A stretch of DNA of 64,000 bases from Candidatus Acidiferrales bacterium (GCA_031296075.1 JARLGK010000061.1:1-64000); one strand, 5' to 3'; shown: positions 17,905 to 27,587, counted from the first letter of the stretch. Translations and numbers: made by a program. Notes: generated from the letters alone by a model not told the origin.

Positions 17905-18681
17905 ATGCAGTTTGCGGTTCTTGAAGAGGTCACGTTGACGCAAAGCACGAGAATCTGCTGGGTAGTGGACGCGGGGCTAATCCCCTACGGCCGCGCGTGC
18001 GAACTGCAGCGTCAGCTCGTCCAGGCGCGCAAAGCGCGCTCGATTCCCGACGTGCTGCTTCTTTGCGAGCATCCGCACGTGATCACTCTCGGGCAAAATG
18101 GAACCCGCGATCATCTGCGCGTCTCGGACGCTTTGCTCGCGCAGAAAAACGTCGAATTCCATTCCAGCGACCGTGGCGGCGACATCACGTACCACGGTCC
18201 CGGCCAGATCGTCGGCTATCCGATCCTGGATTTGACCGAGCATCGCCGCGATATCGGCTGGTACGTCCATGAGCTCGAAGAAGTGATGCTGCGCGCGAGC
18301 GCGAATTTCGGCATCGCCGCGAAGCGCGTCGAGGGCCAGCACGGCGTCTGGATCGAATCGCCGGCCGGTGAGGAAAAACTCGGCGCGCTCGGCGTTCATC
18401 TCAGCCGCTGGGTCACGTCCCATGGTTTCGCTTACAATGTCTCGACCGACTTGCGCTATTTCGACATGATCGTTCCGTGCGGCATCGCGGATAAGCGTGT
18501 CACGTCACTCGAACGCGCTCTCGGCCGCACCGTCTCCATGGCGGAAGTCCGCGAGCGGCTGATCGATCACTTCGCTTCTGTTTTTGCGCGAGAGGTCAGG
18601 AAAATCAGCGGCCAGGCACTCGCGGAGAGCTTGCAGAGCGCGCCGGCCATTGCCGAACACGCTGGTTCCGCGGTGGGTTAA
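17905..18681 (+). CDS. lipB: lipoyl(octanoyl) transferase
   Basis: LipB moves octanoyl from acyl carrier protein to lipoyl domains, the first step in making lipoate. The 258-aa protein has the motifs EHPHVITLGQNG, SSDRGGDITYHGPGQ, the conserved lysine in EEKLGALGVHLSRW followed by SHGFAYNV, and the catalytic cysteine in IVPCGI. It lies between lpd and the E1/E2 genes, whose lipoyl domain it would modify. No lipA is in the window. Confidence 0.95.
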   Translation: MQFAVLEEVTLTQSTRICWVVDAGLIPYGRACELQRQLVQARKARSIPDVLLLCEHPHVITLGQNGTRDHLRVSDALLAQKNVEFHSSDRGGDITYHGPGQIVGYPILDLTEHRRDIGWYVHELEEVMLRASANFGIAAKRVEGQHGVWIESPAGEEKLGALGVHLSRWVTSHGFAYNVSTDLRYFDMIVPCGIADKRVTSLERALGRTVSMAEVRERLIDHFASVFAREVRKISGQALAESLQSAPAIAEHAGSAVG

Positions 18682-18684
18682 GGT

Positions 18685-18795
18685 GTAAGTGTAGCGCCGC
18701 GGTCTTCGGCGCGGCACTGTTGCTTTTCGGTGGAAGCGTGGGGCTTCAGCCCCACGAGACGCATCACGAAAACGGTCCGGGCTTTAGCCCTGGAT
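18685..18795 (+). repeat. dispersed palindromic repeat family B, copy 2
   Basis: Same order of elements as 17714-17854: GTAGCGCCGCGGTCTTCGGCGCGGCA, GGTGGAAGCGTGGGGCTTCAGCCCCACG and CCGGGCTTTAGCCCTGG. It fills most of the gap between lipB and the E1 alpha gene. Confidence 0.8.
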
Positions 18796-18844
18796 TTGCG
18801 ACTCTTGGCCGTTATTCTGAGCGGCGTGAGATGATGAAACTCGA

Positions 18845-20221
18845 ATGTCGAATCAAAAAATGACTCCTGCACTCACTCACGACCAGAAACTCGACCTCTA
18901 CTACTTCATGCAGCTCAATCGCCAGCTCGAAGACCGCCTTGTAAGACTCTTCCGTCAGAACAAGATCGTCGGCGGCGTCTATTCGAGCCTCGGGCAGGAA
19001 GCCGTCTCCGTCGGCACCTCCTACGCCCTCGAGCCGCGCGACTGGCTGGCCCCCATGATTCGCAACATCGGCGCCTTGCTCGTCAAGGGATTCAAGCCGC
19101 GCGACATTTTCACCCAGCACATGGCGAAATTCACCTCGCCCACCCACGGCAAGGACGGCACCAGCCACTTCGGCGATTTGAAAGTCCGCCACGTGGTCTC
19201 TCCGATCTCCATGCTCGGCGATCTGATTCCGGTAATGACGGGCGTGGCCATGGCCGGCCGCTATTTGGGACAGAACATCGTCGCGATGACCTGGATCGGT
19301 GACGGCGGAACCTCAACAGGGGCATTTCACGAGGGCCTGAACCTTGCGGCGCAACAGCGCGCCCCATTCGTACTCATCGTCGAAAACAACCAGTGGGCCT
19401 ATTCGACGCCCGTCGCGCGCCAGGTTCCGATCAAGAATCTTGCCGACCGCGCCGCCGCCTACGGCATTGCAAGCAAGATTGTGGACGGCAATAACGTGGT
19501 GGCCGTGTATGAGACAACGAAGACCGCGGTGGACGAATGCCGCGCCGGCCGCGGACCCATTCTGATCGAAGTGAAAACCATGCGCATGAAGGGGCACGCC
19601 CAGCACGATCCGGCCGAATACGTCCCCAAGGCGATGTTCGACTACTGGAAGGCGCAGGACCCGATTGCGCGCTACGAATCCTATCTGACGGAACACAATC
19701 TCTGGGACCCAAAGAAAAAATCCGAGATCGATGCGCGCATCGAGCACGAGTTGGATGCGGATCAGAAATTTGCCGAGGAGTCTCCTCTGCCGCCGGCAGA
19801 GACCGCCGAGCAGGGCGTCTATTGCGAGGGCTGCCATACGATTGAAGCCGAATGGCGCCGGCCGAAACAAGATGTGATGCCGCCCGCGTCGAGCGAGGTA
19901 GCGGTGTGGAAGGTCGCTGATTTCGGTGCATTCGTCAAAACGCAGGCAGTGGCCACTCAGCATGGAAATAGGCCCGGCCATGCTCCCCGTCACGAACCGG
20001 TTTTGTCGGCTGAGAAAAAAGAGAGCATTTCAGGGGATGAGGTCGCCGGCCCGACTGGCAAGAACCAGCCCGCTACTGGCGACGTTGCCGCGCAAGTTCC
20101 ATTGCGCGTGCCCTTCGGCCGCGGACCCAAGGACCGTTCGGTGGAGCTCGAGCGCCGCGATAAAGTTGCCGAACGCCCTCCCCGGCACAACAAACCGCCG
20201 CACAAAAGGCGGAGGCGCTAG
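18845..20221 (+). CDS. pdhA: pyruvate/2-oxoacid dehydrogenase E1, alpha subunit
   Basis: The thiamine-diphosphate subunit that decarboxylates the 2-oxoacid. The TPP motif starts at GDGGTSTGAFHEGLN and ends at ENNQWAYS; the phosphorylation-loop region (MRMKGHAQHDPAEY) is also recognisable. At 458 aa it is about 90-100 residues longer than usual: after residue 350 there is a low-complexity tail rich in Pro, Lys and Arg ending in HKRRRR. The tail region starts with CEGCH, a heme-c-like pattern that cannot be used in a cytoplasmic protein. Pyruvate is favoured over branched-chain substrates only by gene context. The E1 beta ATG comes 2 bases after its stop. Confidence 0.9.
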   Translation: MSNQKMTPALTHDQKLDLYYFMQLNRQLEDRLVRLFRQNKIVGGVYSSLGQEAVSVGTSYALEPRDWLAPMIRNIGALLVKGFKPRDIFTQHMAKFTSPTHGKDGTSHFGDLKVRHVVSPISMLGDLIPVMTGVAMAGRYLGQNIVAMTWIGDGGTSTGAFHEGLNLAAQQRAPFVLIVENNQWAYSTPVARQVPIKNLADRAAAYGIASKIVDGNNVVAVYETTKTAVDECRAGRGPILIEVKTMRMKGHAQHDPAEYVPKAMFDYWKAQDPIARYESYLTEHNLWDPKKKSEIDARIEHELDADQKFAEESPLPPAETAEQGVYCEGCHTIEAEWRRPKQDVMPPASSEVAVWKVADFGAFVKTQAVATQHGNRPGHAPRHEPVLSAEKKESISGDEVAGPTGKNQPATGDVAAQVPLRVPFGRGPKDRSVELERRDKVAERPPRHNKPPHKRRRR

Positions 20222-20223
20222 CG

Positions 20224-21198
20224 ATGCCCGAAATCACCATGCTCGAAGCCATCCGCCAGGCGCTCTTTGAGGAAATGGACCGCGATCCGGCTGTCGTCGC
20301 CATTGGCGAGGACATCGGTGTTTACGGCGGCGCGTTCAAGGCCACCGAGGGACTGCTCGCCCGCTTCGGCCACGAGCGCGTGATCGATACGCCCATCAGC
20401 GAGACGGCCATCGTCGGCGCCGCATGCGGCATGAGCTATCTGGGATTGCGCCCGGTGGCGGAAATGCAATTCATCGACTTCATCGCCTGCTGTTTCAATC
20501 AAGTTACGAACTTCGTCGCCAAGTCGCACTACCGCTGCGGCGCCCCGGTGCCGATGGTCCTGCGCGGGCCTTCCGGCGGCGGTGTTCACGGTGGGCCGTT
20601 CCATTCCGCGAATCCGGAAATGTATTTCGTACACACTCCGGGGCTGAAGGTCGTTTACCCTTCCACCGCCTACGATGCGAAGGGACTGCTGAAATCCGCC
20701 ATTCGCGACAACAATCCCGTCCTCTTCTTCGAGCACAAATTTCTCTACCGGCGCATCAAAGAAGAAGTCCCCGCGGGCGACTACACCGTGCCCATCGGCA
20801 AGGCCGTGGTTCGCCGGCAGGGCAGCGATTTGACGATCGTCAGCTACGCGGCCATGGCGCACGTGGCGCTCGAAGCCGCCGCCACGCTCGCGAAAGACGG
20901 TATCGAGGCCGACGTGATTGATCTGCGGACGCTGCTGCCGCTCGACAGCGAAACGATCCTCGCCTCCGTGAAAAATACGAACCGCCTCTTGATCGTCCAC
21001 GAAGACACGCGCACGGGCGGCATCGCGGGCGAAATTGCCGCGATCGTGTGCGAGAGCGCATTCGAGCATTTGGACGCGCCGATTGCGCGCGTCACGGCGC
21101 TCGACACGCCCGTGCCATACTCCCCGCCGCTCGAAGAACGGTTTCTCCCGAATGCTGAAAAAGTTGTCGCTGCCGCGCGCGAACTGGCAAAATACTAG
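20224..21198 (+). CDS. pdhB: pyruvate/2-oxoacid dehydrogenase E1, beta subunit
   Basis: A 324-aa transketolase-like subunit pairing with E1 alpha. Typical segments are GEDIGVYGGAFKAT, DTPISETAIVGAACG, EMQFIDF, GPSGGGVHGGPFHS and the C-terminal VHEDTRTGGIAGEIAA. Length and order are complete. It is translationally close to E1 alpha (2-base gap) and is followed 24 bases later by a small gene, then by E2. Confidence 0.95.
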   Translation: MPEITMLEAIRQALFEEMDRDPAVVAIGEDIGVYGGAFKATEGLLARFGHERVIDTPISETAIVGAACGMSYLGLRPVAEMQFIDFIACCFNQVTNFVAKSHYRCGAPVPMVLRGPSGGGVHGGPFHSANPEMYFVHTPGLKVVYPSTAYDAKGLLKSAIRDNNPVLFFEHKFLYRRIKEEVPAGDYTVPIGKAVVRRQGSDLTIVSYAAMAHVALEAAATLAKDGIEADVIDLRTLLPLDSETILASVKNTNRLLIVHEDTRTGGIAGEIAAIVCESAFEHLDAPIARVTALDTPVPYSPPLEERFLPNAEKVVAAARELAKY

Positions 21199-21222
21199 CT
21201 GGAAGAAAGCAGGTCTTGCGCC

Positions 21223-21474
21223 TTGGGAAAAACAAAAGGATTGAACAAACCGGAGTTTGAGGTCGGGTCGGAAGTCCGCATCGCGGACCGCGCCTTCCTG
21301 GAGAACTTCCTCGAGGCCGGGCAGTATCACAACGAACTCGAGTCCGAGCAGCTCGATTACGCCGGCCGCATCGCCAAAGTAAAATCCGTCGAATTTTTCC
21401 ACGGCGGAGATGAAATCTACACGCTCGAGGACGTGCCCGGCGTCTGGCACGAAGAGTGTCTAAGCGCCGCCTGA
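21223..21474 (+). CDS. small conserved-looking protein inside the dehydrogenase cluster
   Basis: An 83-aa acidic soluble protein that I do not recognise. It starts at TTG 21223 and has one compact domain with alternating strands (FEVGSEVRIADRAFL, AGRIAKVKSVEFF, IYTLEDVPGVWHEECL) that could be an SH3-like barrel. No signal peptide or metal motif. It sits between E1 beta and E2 in the same direction. A role in assembly or regulation of the complex is only a guess from position. Confidence 0.6.
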   Translation: MGKTKGLNKPEFEVGSEVRIADRAFLENFLEAGQYHNELESEQLDYAGRIAKVKSVEFFHGGDEIYTLEDVPGVWHEECLSAA

Positions 21475-21635
21475 GCGGAAGTCCGCAGGCGTTCGCGCTT
21501 GCATTTCGAGTTTCGTATCCTGAGATCGAATGGATGAGCACGGGTCACAAGTCGCGAATCACGTGTCACTACTCACTAATCACCACTCACTAATAACGAA
21601 CCGCGGGCCGATCAAGCAGGTTGGAGGTACAAGCG
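21475..21635. other. intergenic stretch with short tandem repeats before E2
   Basis: Contains CACTACTCACTAATCACC followed by a second ACTCACTAAT, a 10-base repeat, then the GGAGG ribosome binding site of E2 at 21623-21627. No gene. Confidence 0.5.
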
Positions 21636-22997
21636 ATGGCTGCTGTTGACGTCATTATGCCCCAGATGGGCGAGAGCATTTTCGAAGGCACCATCACCAA
21701 GTGGCTGAAGAAGCCGGGCGACAAGATCGAGCGCGACGAGCCGCTCTTTGAGATCTCCACCGACAAAGTTGACGCGGAGATTCCGTCTCCCGCCGCGGGC
21801 GTGCTGAAGGAGATCAAGGTCCACGAGGGCCAGACGGTGCCCATTCAGACGGTTGTGGCCTTGATTGACGCCGTCGGCGCCGCCGCTGCCGCACCCGCGC
21901 CGGCAAAGACGGAAAGCCCGAAACCTGCTCAGGCTCCGGTTTCGGCTCCGCCAAAATCCGCCGCGGCCGCGCCCGCTCCGCCGCCTCCCGTCAAAGCCAC
22001 GCCCGCCGCTGCCTCCGCGCCGCCGCAAATGACGGACGCGAATGGCGACGCGATTCGCAGCTCTCCGCTGGTCCGCCGCATCGCCCGCGAACGCAATATC
22101 GATCTCGCGCAAGTGCAAGGCACAGGCGCGGGAGGCCGCGTCAGCAAACAGGACATTCTTGCTGCCGCAGAAGGCGGCGCGGGTTCGGCCGCCGCCCCGG
22201 CCGCAAGCGCAGTTCCGGCCCGCACAGCTGCTCCTCCGCCAGCGGGCGGTGCGCTTGCTTCCGGCGCGATTGAAACCGCCGTCCCGCGCGAGCGCATGTA
22301 CTTCGGCCACTACGAAGTCCAGCCGATGTCCAACATGCGGCAGAAAATCGCCGAACACATGGTGCTTTCAAAGCGGGTCTCGCCGCACGTCTATTCCGTG
22401 GAGGAAGTAAACGTCCACGTGATCGCCGCCCTGCGCGCCAAAACAAAAGAAACGTTCGAACAGGAATCCGGCACGAAGCTCACGTTCATGCCCTTTTTCA
22501 TCCGCGCCGCCGTCGAGGCCTTGCGCGCTTTCCCCACGGTCAACGCATCGGTTGACGGCACGAACATCGTCCTGCACAAGGAATGCAACATCGGCATCGC
22601 TGTGTCCCTCGATTGGGGATTGATCGTCCCGGTAATCAAGGGCGCCGAGGAAAAGAATTTCTTCGGCCTCGCGCGGGCGGTCACCGACCTCGCCGAACGC
22701 GCGCGCTCGAAGAAGCTCAAGCCCGACGAAGTAATGGAGAGCACCTTTTCAATCACGAACCCGGGTGTATTCGGCGGGCTCTTTGGCCTCCCGGTCATCA
22801 ACCAGCCCAACGTGGCGATCCTCGGCCTGGGCACGATCGAGAAGCGCCCCGTGGTGATTGACGACGCCATCGCCATCCGCTCGATGGTCTATCTCACACT
22901 GACCTACGATCATCGCGTGGTGGACGGCGCCGTCGCCCATCAGTTCATGGGCCACGTGAAGCACACGCTCGAGAATTGGACTGAGCCGATTCTGTAG
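21636..22997 (+). CDS. pdhC: dihydrolipoamide acyltransferase (E2)
   Basis: The 453-aa core of the complex. It has one lipoyl domain (lysine in EISTDKVDAEIPSP near residue 43), a Pro/Ala-rich linker, a peripheral-subunit-binding domain (SSPLVRRIARERNID, GTGAGGRVSKQDIL), a second linker, and a catalytic domain ending with the active-site DHRVVDGA. The ATG at 21636 was chosen over one five codons upstream because GGAGG lies eight bases before it. Whether it serves pyruvate or another 2-oxoacid cannot be settled from sequence. Confidence 0.94.
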   Translation: MAAVDVIMPQMGESIFEGTITKWLKKPGDKIERDEPLFEISTDKVDAEIPSPAAGVLKEIKVHEGQTVPIQTVVALIDAVGAAAAAPAPAKTESPKPAQAPVSAPPKSAAAAPAPPPPVKATPAAASAPPQMTDANGDAIRSSPLVRRIARERNIDLAQVQGTGAGGRVSKQDILAAAEGGAGSAAAPAASAVPARTAAPPPAGGALASGAIETAVPRERMYFGHYEVQPMSNMRQKIAEHMVLSKRVSPHVYSVEEVNVHVIAALRAKTKETFEQESGTKLTFMPFFIRAAVEALRAFPTVNASVDGTNIVLHKECNIGIAVSLDWGLIVPVIKGAEEKNFFGLARAVTDLAERARSKKLKPDEVMESTFSITNPGVFGGLFGLPVINQPNVAILGLGTIEKRPVVIDDAIAIRSMVYLTLTYDHRVVDGAVAHQFMGHVKHTLENWTEPIL

Positions 22998-23101
22998 GAC
23001 CAGTTGAAAGTTGGAAGTTCAGAGTTGAGAATCGAGCGGCGCTCGATATGGTTTGGATTTCCTTTCGACTCTCAACCTTAAACTCTTAATTGCTCTCTCA
23101 C

Positions 23102-24259
23102 ATGTCTCCTTCCTTGTCGCAACACGCGTGGGGCCAGCCTCCCTGGCAAATTGATTCTTCGCCGGCACGAAAGCCGCTCCCGAAATCCGTGGACTTCGCC
23201 ATCGTCGGCGGCGGTTTCACGGGTCTAGCCGCGGCGGCGTGGCTATGTCTTCTGGCCCCCGAGAAATCGGTCGCGGTCCTCGAGGCCGGGCGGATCGGCG
23301 CGGGCGCGAGCGGCAGAACCGGTGGAATGGTTCTGGCCGAATCCGCCGCGGGCGATCTTCCGGGTCTTGGTGATGTCCTCGCCGGACTCACGCGCATCCT
23401 CGGTGATCTCGGACGCGCATGCGGACTTTCGCTCGCCGATGCATGCGAGCTCGCGCTGCCCGGCGCGTGGGAAATCGCGCGCAGCGGCGGCATCGCAAAT
23501 TCCGCCATCGAGTGGACCGATTCCGGCGCGCTGCGCGTGGTGAACGAAGTTCCCGGCGGCACGCTGAACCCGGGAAAGCTCGTGGCGGGACTGGCGAGCG
23601 CCGCCGAAAAACTTGGCGTGCTGATCGTCGAGAATGAGCGGGTCGAGCGCGTGAGTTGGGGCTCGGGCGGCGAGTTGCACTTCGCGTATGAAAAACTTCG
23701 CGCGAAGAAAGTCCTATTCGCCACAAACGGTCTTTCCCTCGAATTGTCGGGGCTGAACGATCGCGCGCATCCGAAGCTGACGCTTGCGGCTTCCACCGCG
23801 CCTCTCGCCGAAGAGCAGCTGCAGGCGATCGGGCTTTCGCAGAGAAAACCTTTCTATACGGTGGACTTTCCGTATCTGTGGGGAAGGGTGTGCCCCGACA
23901 ATTCGATCGTGTGGGGCGCGGGCCTGGTGGGCGCGGCGGATCTGGGCAGCGTCGAACAGATTGATATCGCGGCGGAGGAGTCGTCGCGCATGTTCGCATC
24001 GCTCGAGCGGCGCATCCGCCATCTTCATCCCGCCCTGGAGCAAGCGAGTTTCACGCATCGCTGGGGTGGACCGATTCTCTTCCGCGACAGCTGGGAGCCC
24101 GTGTTCGATCGCCATCCGGAAAGCGCGGACGGAATCGTTCTGGGAGCCTATGCGGGTCACGGCGTCGCGCTTTCGGTTTATCTCGGCGCCTGGGCTGCCG
24201 AGATCATGCTCAGCCGCCGCGATTTACCGGAATGGGGCCGGATCGCGAATTCGGGATGA
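23102..24259 (+). CDS. FAD-dependent oxidoreductase (DAO family)
   Basis: A 385-aa cytoplasmic flavoprotein of the D-amino-acid-oxidase superfamily, closest in layout to PuuB/OrdL-type amine oxidases. It has the dinucleotide-binding motif FAIVGGGFTGLAAA followed by VLEAGRIGAGASGRTGGM, and the C-terminal GAYAGHGVALSVYLG that closes the FAD site. Substrate is unknown; no transport or amine catabolism genes adjoin. An ATG at 23090 four codons upstream is an alternative start. The 100-base gap before it holds decayed GTTGAAA/GTTGAGA repeats. Confidence 0.85.
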   Translation: MSPSLSQHAWGQPPWQIDSSPARKPLPKSVDFAIVGGGFTGLAAAAWLCLLAPEKSVAVLEAGRIGAGASGRTGGMVLAESAAGDLPGLGDVLAGLTRILGDLGRACGLSLADACELALPGAWEIARSGGIANSAIEWTDSGALRVVNEVPGGTLNPGKLVAGLASAAEKLGVLIVENERVERVSWGSGGELHFAYEKLRAKKVLFATNGLSLELSGLNDRAHPKLTLAASTAPLAEEQLQAIGLSQRKPFYTVDFPYLWGRVCPDNSIVWGAGLVGAADLGSVEQIDIAAEESSRMFASLERRIRHLHPALEQASFTHRWGGPILFRDSWEPVFDRHPESADGIVLGAYAGHGVALSVYLGAWAAEIMLSRRDLPEWGRIANSG

Positions 24260-24735
24260 ATTTGCGAGGCCCCGATCAGTATCGATTAGAGATGTACCCG
24301 AGCGTTTTTTTCAGCGAGTTGCGGGCGTTTCTAATCGCCTCAGTGTCGATTAGAAGGCAGGGGTTAGGGGATAGGGTTTAGGGACGAGGTTCCAAGAAAA
24401 GGACAACCCGACACGGCCGACGGATTCGTTCGCGCGCACGGGCGTCCGTAACCAACGTGGAGGTCGCAAGAGCACAGACAGGATTGTCTGTGCCACGAAG
24501 ACCACAACTCCCGATTCAGTTGTCAAAGAGCGTTCAGCTCTTGTCGAGAAAGCGGGCGACATTTACACGCCGTTAACACGCTGGCAGGTTTCAGAACCCG
24601 CGTCTACTGGCCGTCGGTGCAGGATAATGTCCCCCTGTCCTTTTAAGTCTTCGATCCTGCGGCGCACCTCGCGCATCCAATTTGGACCGCGCGAAAGCGC
24701 GCGAACGAAACCCCTCAGCGAAAGGAAGACCAGCG
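24260..24735. other. 475-bp gap with small inverted repeats
   Basis: No gene seen. It contains CACAGACA-GGAT-TGTCTGTG (24473-24492), a hairpin with 8-base arms; an inverted pair of CGATTAGA at about 24283 and 24330; and an 18-base string at 24515-24532 that recurs exactly, inverted, at 33283-33300. Ends with AAAGGAAG, the ribosome binding site of the next gene. Confidence 0.5.
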
Positions 24736-25749
24736 ATGGCGAAAATGAAGGCGGTGCAAGTACCGAAGGCGGGAGCGGACTTCGAGGTTGTCGAGCGGGA
24801 AATCCCGCAGCCGGGCCCGGGAGAAGTGAGGATCCGCGTGCAGGCATGCGGCGTGTGTCACAGCGACGTGATCACCAAGGAAGGCGCGTTCCCGGGCATC
24901 AACTACCCGCGCGTGCCGGGACACGAAGTGGCCGGATTGATTGACGAAACGGGCGAGCGCGTCACAAACTGGAAGAAAGGCCAGCGCGTGGGCGTCGGCT
25001 GGCACGGCGGACAGGACGGGACTTGCCTCCCGTGCCGGCGCGGCGATTTCGGGAACTGCCTGAATCTGAAAATTTCGGGAGTCAGTTTCGATGGCGGCTA
25101 TGCGGAATACATGGTCGCGCCGGTGGAAGCTCTGGCACAGATGCCGGAATCGCTTGATGCCGCGGAGGCCGGGCCGCTGCTCTGCGCGGGTGTTACCACA
25201 TTCAACTCGCTGCGCCACAGCGGCGCGATGCCCAGCGACCTGGTGGCCATCCAGGGCATCGGCGGGCTGGGGCACCTGGGAATTCAGTTCGCGCAGAAGT
25301 TCGGCTACAAGGTGGCCGCGGTGGGGCGCGGGTCGGAGAACGCCGCGCTGGCGAAGAAACTGGGCGCGCACGTGTACATCGACAGCGCCGCCACGGACGC
25401 GGCGGCGGAGTTGCAGAAACTCGGCGGCGCGCGCGTGATCCTGGCGACGGCGCCCAACTCGAAATCCATGTCGGCCCTGATTCCCGGGCTCGGCACGAAC
25501 GGCAGGATGATGGTGGTGGGCGCAACGATGGACCCCATCGAGGTCACGCCCATTGGATTGATTTTCGGCATGAAAAGCATTCAGGGGTGGGCGTCGGGAA
25601 TCCCCACCGATTCGGAGGACACGCTGCGCTTCGCGGAACTGACCGGCGTGCGGCCGATGATTGAGAAGTTTCCGCTCGAGAAGGCGGCCGAGGCTTACGC
25701 GCGCATGATGAGCGGGAAAGCGCAGTTTCGCGTCGTTCTGACGATGTAG
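24736..25749 (+). CDS. zinc-dependent alcohol dehydrogenase
   Basis: A 337-aa medium-chain alcohol dehydrogenase. Catalytic zinc ligands are visible in CGVCHSD, PGHEVAG and LLCAGVTTF; the NAD(P) motif is GIGGLGHLG. The structural-zinc loop is unusual: the family has four cysteines, here QDGTCLPC...GNC keeps three, with Asp in place of the first. It may bind zinc through Asp or not at all. The ATG at 24736 follows AAAGGAAG; an open frame continues 18 codons upstream. Substrate unknown. Confidence 0.92.
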   Translation: MAKMKAVQVPKAGADFEVVEREIPQPGPGEVRIRVQACGVCHSDVITKEGAFPGINYPRVPGHEVAGLIDETGERVTNWKKGQRVGVGWHGGQDGTCLPCRRGDFGNCLNLKISGVSFDGGYAEYMVAPVEALAQMPESLDAAEAGPLLCAGVTTFNSLRHSGAMPSDLVAIQGIGGLGHLGIQFAQKFGYKVAAVGRGSENAALAKKLGAHVYIDSAATDAAAELQKLGGARVILATAPNSKSMSALIPGLGTNGRMMVVGATMDPIEVTPIGLIFGMKSIQGWASGIPTDSEDTLRFAELTGVRPMIEKFPLEKAAEAYARMMSGKAQFRVVLTM

Positions 25750-25966
25750 CTGTGGTGAAAGCGTGGGCCTTTCTTATCCTGAGTCCGCCGCGGCGGACGA
25801 AGGGCAGGCCCGCGAAAAGTCCGGCCAGCGAAAACACGGCTTTAGCCGCGGTGTTGCGCGTCTACCGTAAGTCTTCGAGAACGGTCATTCGAATCAGGCG
25901 TGCTCGGAGGCAAAAATTAAGGAAAACAGTAGAGGTAAGGAAATTTCTCCAGGTAAGGAATTCCGC
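25750..25966. other. gap with palindromic repeats and tandem operator-like repeat
   Basis: Contains AGTCCGCCGCGGCGGAC (about 25790), the same palindromic core as the 30-base palindrome at 43413, then GGCTTTAGCC, then the AGGTAAGGAA pair described separately. Confidence 0.5.
25933..25960 (+). promoter_or_regulatory. tandem AGGTAAGGAA repeat before the AbrB-type gene
   Basis: AGGTAAGGAA occurs at 25933-25942 and 25951-25960, an 18-base period, ending 6 bases before the ATG. The second copy doubles as ribosome binding site. It may be the autoregulatory operator of the AbrB-type protein; this is inference from the habit of such proteins to repress their own genes. Confidence 0.4.
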
Positions 25967-26185
25967 ATGCCGCATTCCACGGTGACGAGCAAGGGACAGA
26001 CGACGATTCCCGCCGAAATTCGAAAGGCGCTGCGAATCAAACCGGGCGACACGCTCAAGTACGCGGTGCAGGGCGATCACGCGACGATTCGCGTGCACCC
26101 CGGCGCAGGGTCTCTCAAGGGTGCGCTCGCCAGCAAGAAGGGCAAGGGCATGTCGTTCGCCCAAATCCGCAAAGCCGCGGACTGA
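25967..26185 (+). CDS. AbrB/MazE-type DNA-binding protein (orphan antitoxin-like)
   Basis: A 72-aa protein with an N-terminal swapped-hairpin AbrB domain: STVTSKGQTTIPAEIRKAL then KPGDTLKY. The C-terminal tail (GALASKKGKGMSFAQIRKAAD) looks like the toxin-neutralising tail of VapB/MazE antitoxins. No toxin gene follows: the next feature is a tRNA on the other strand. It is therefore an orphan antitoxin or a small transcription factor. Confidence 0.85.
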   Translation: MPHSTVTSKGQTTIPAEIRKALRIKPGDTLKYAVQGDHATIRVHPGAGSLKGALASKKGKGMSFAQIRKAAD

Positions 26186-26220
26186 CCGCCCCCAAAGCTT
26201 CTAGCATTCGCGCGAGGAAT

Positions 26221-26295
26221 TGGTAGCGCTAACGGGAATCGAACCCGTATTTCAGCCTTGAAAGGGCCGCGTGCTAACCGTTGCACCATAGCGCC
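26221..26295 (-). tRNA. tRNA-Glu (anticodon TTC)
   Basis: On the minus strand the sequence folds as a tRNA: 7-bp acceptor stem (one G-U pair at its base), D arm with GGTTAGCA, anticodon arm with the loop CTTTCAA (anticodon TTC), T arm with GGGTTCGATTCCC, discriminator A and an encoded CCA. Confidence 0.93.
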
Positions 26296-26540
26296 GGAGT
26301 GAAACACAGCCGGGAAGAGCTTCGATTATCCGGGAAAGGCTCGGCGTTGACAAGGCGCGGAATGATTCTGGAACTTGCGGACAGGCTGTACCTCCGTACG
26401 GCTTACTAATACGGCTCAATTCCCGCTATTACAGAACTATTACAAACACGCGTCCGCCCTTCTGCTAGTCTGAACTCGTAAACTGAGAGAAAGCGCAGAC
26501 CCCTCAGCAAATACAAATAAGACATAGGACAAAGGGCCCC

Positions 26541-27458
<918 letters not shown>

Positions 27459-27490
27459 GCGCGCTGCTTTACAGGCTGTGGGAAAAACCA

Positions 27491-27587
27491 AGAGTGTCCT
27501 CAGGCGCTAAAGCGCATCGAGCGCAGCTTCTTTATGTCGGAGCTGAAGCTCCGACCCCCTAAAATGCGTCTTCTTTCCGCAAGCTGT
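27491..27587 (+). repeat. dispersed repeat family A, copy 2
   Basis: Intergenic copy of the element at 2800-2896: GAGTGTCCTCAGGCGCTAA, then TTATGTCGGAGCTGAAGCTCCGACCCCC, then TTTCCGCAAGCTGT. It lies between the desaturase and the histidine kinase genes. Confidence 0.85.

Noticed and set aside
19820-19840. CEGCH in E1 alpha as a heme c site
   Set aside because: The protein is cytoplasmic with no signal peptide, so heme c attachment is not possible; zinc or chance is likelier.
26077-26307. A minus-strand open frame over the tRNA-Glu gene
   Set aside because: It reads through the tRNA and antisense to the AbrB-type gene; not plausible as a protein.
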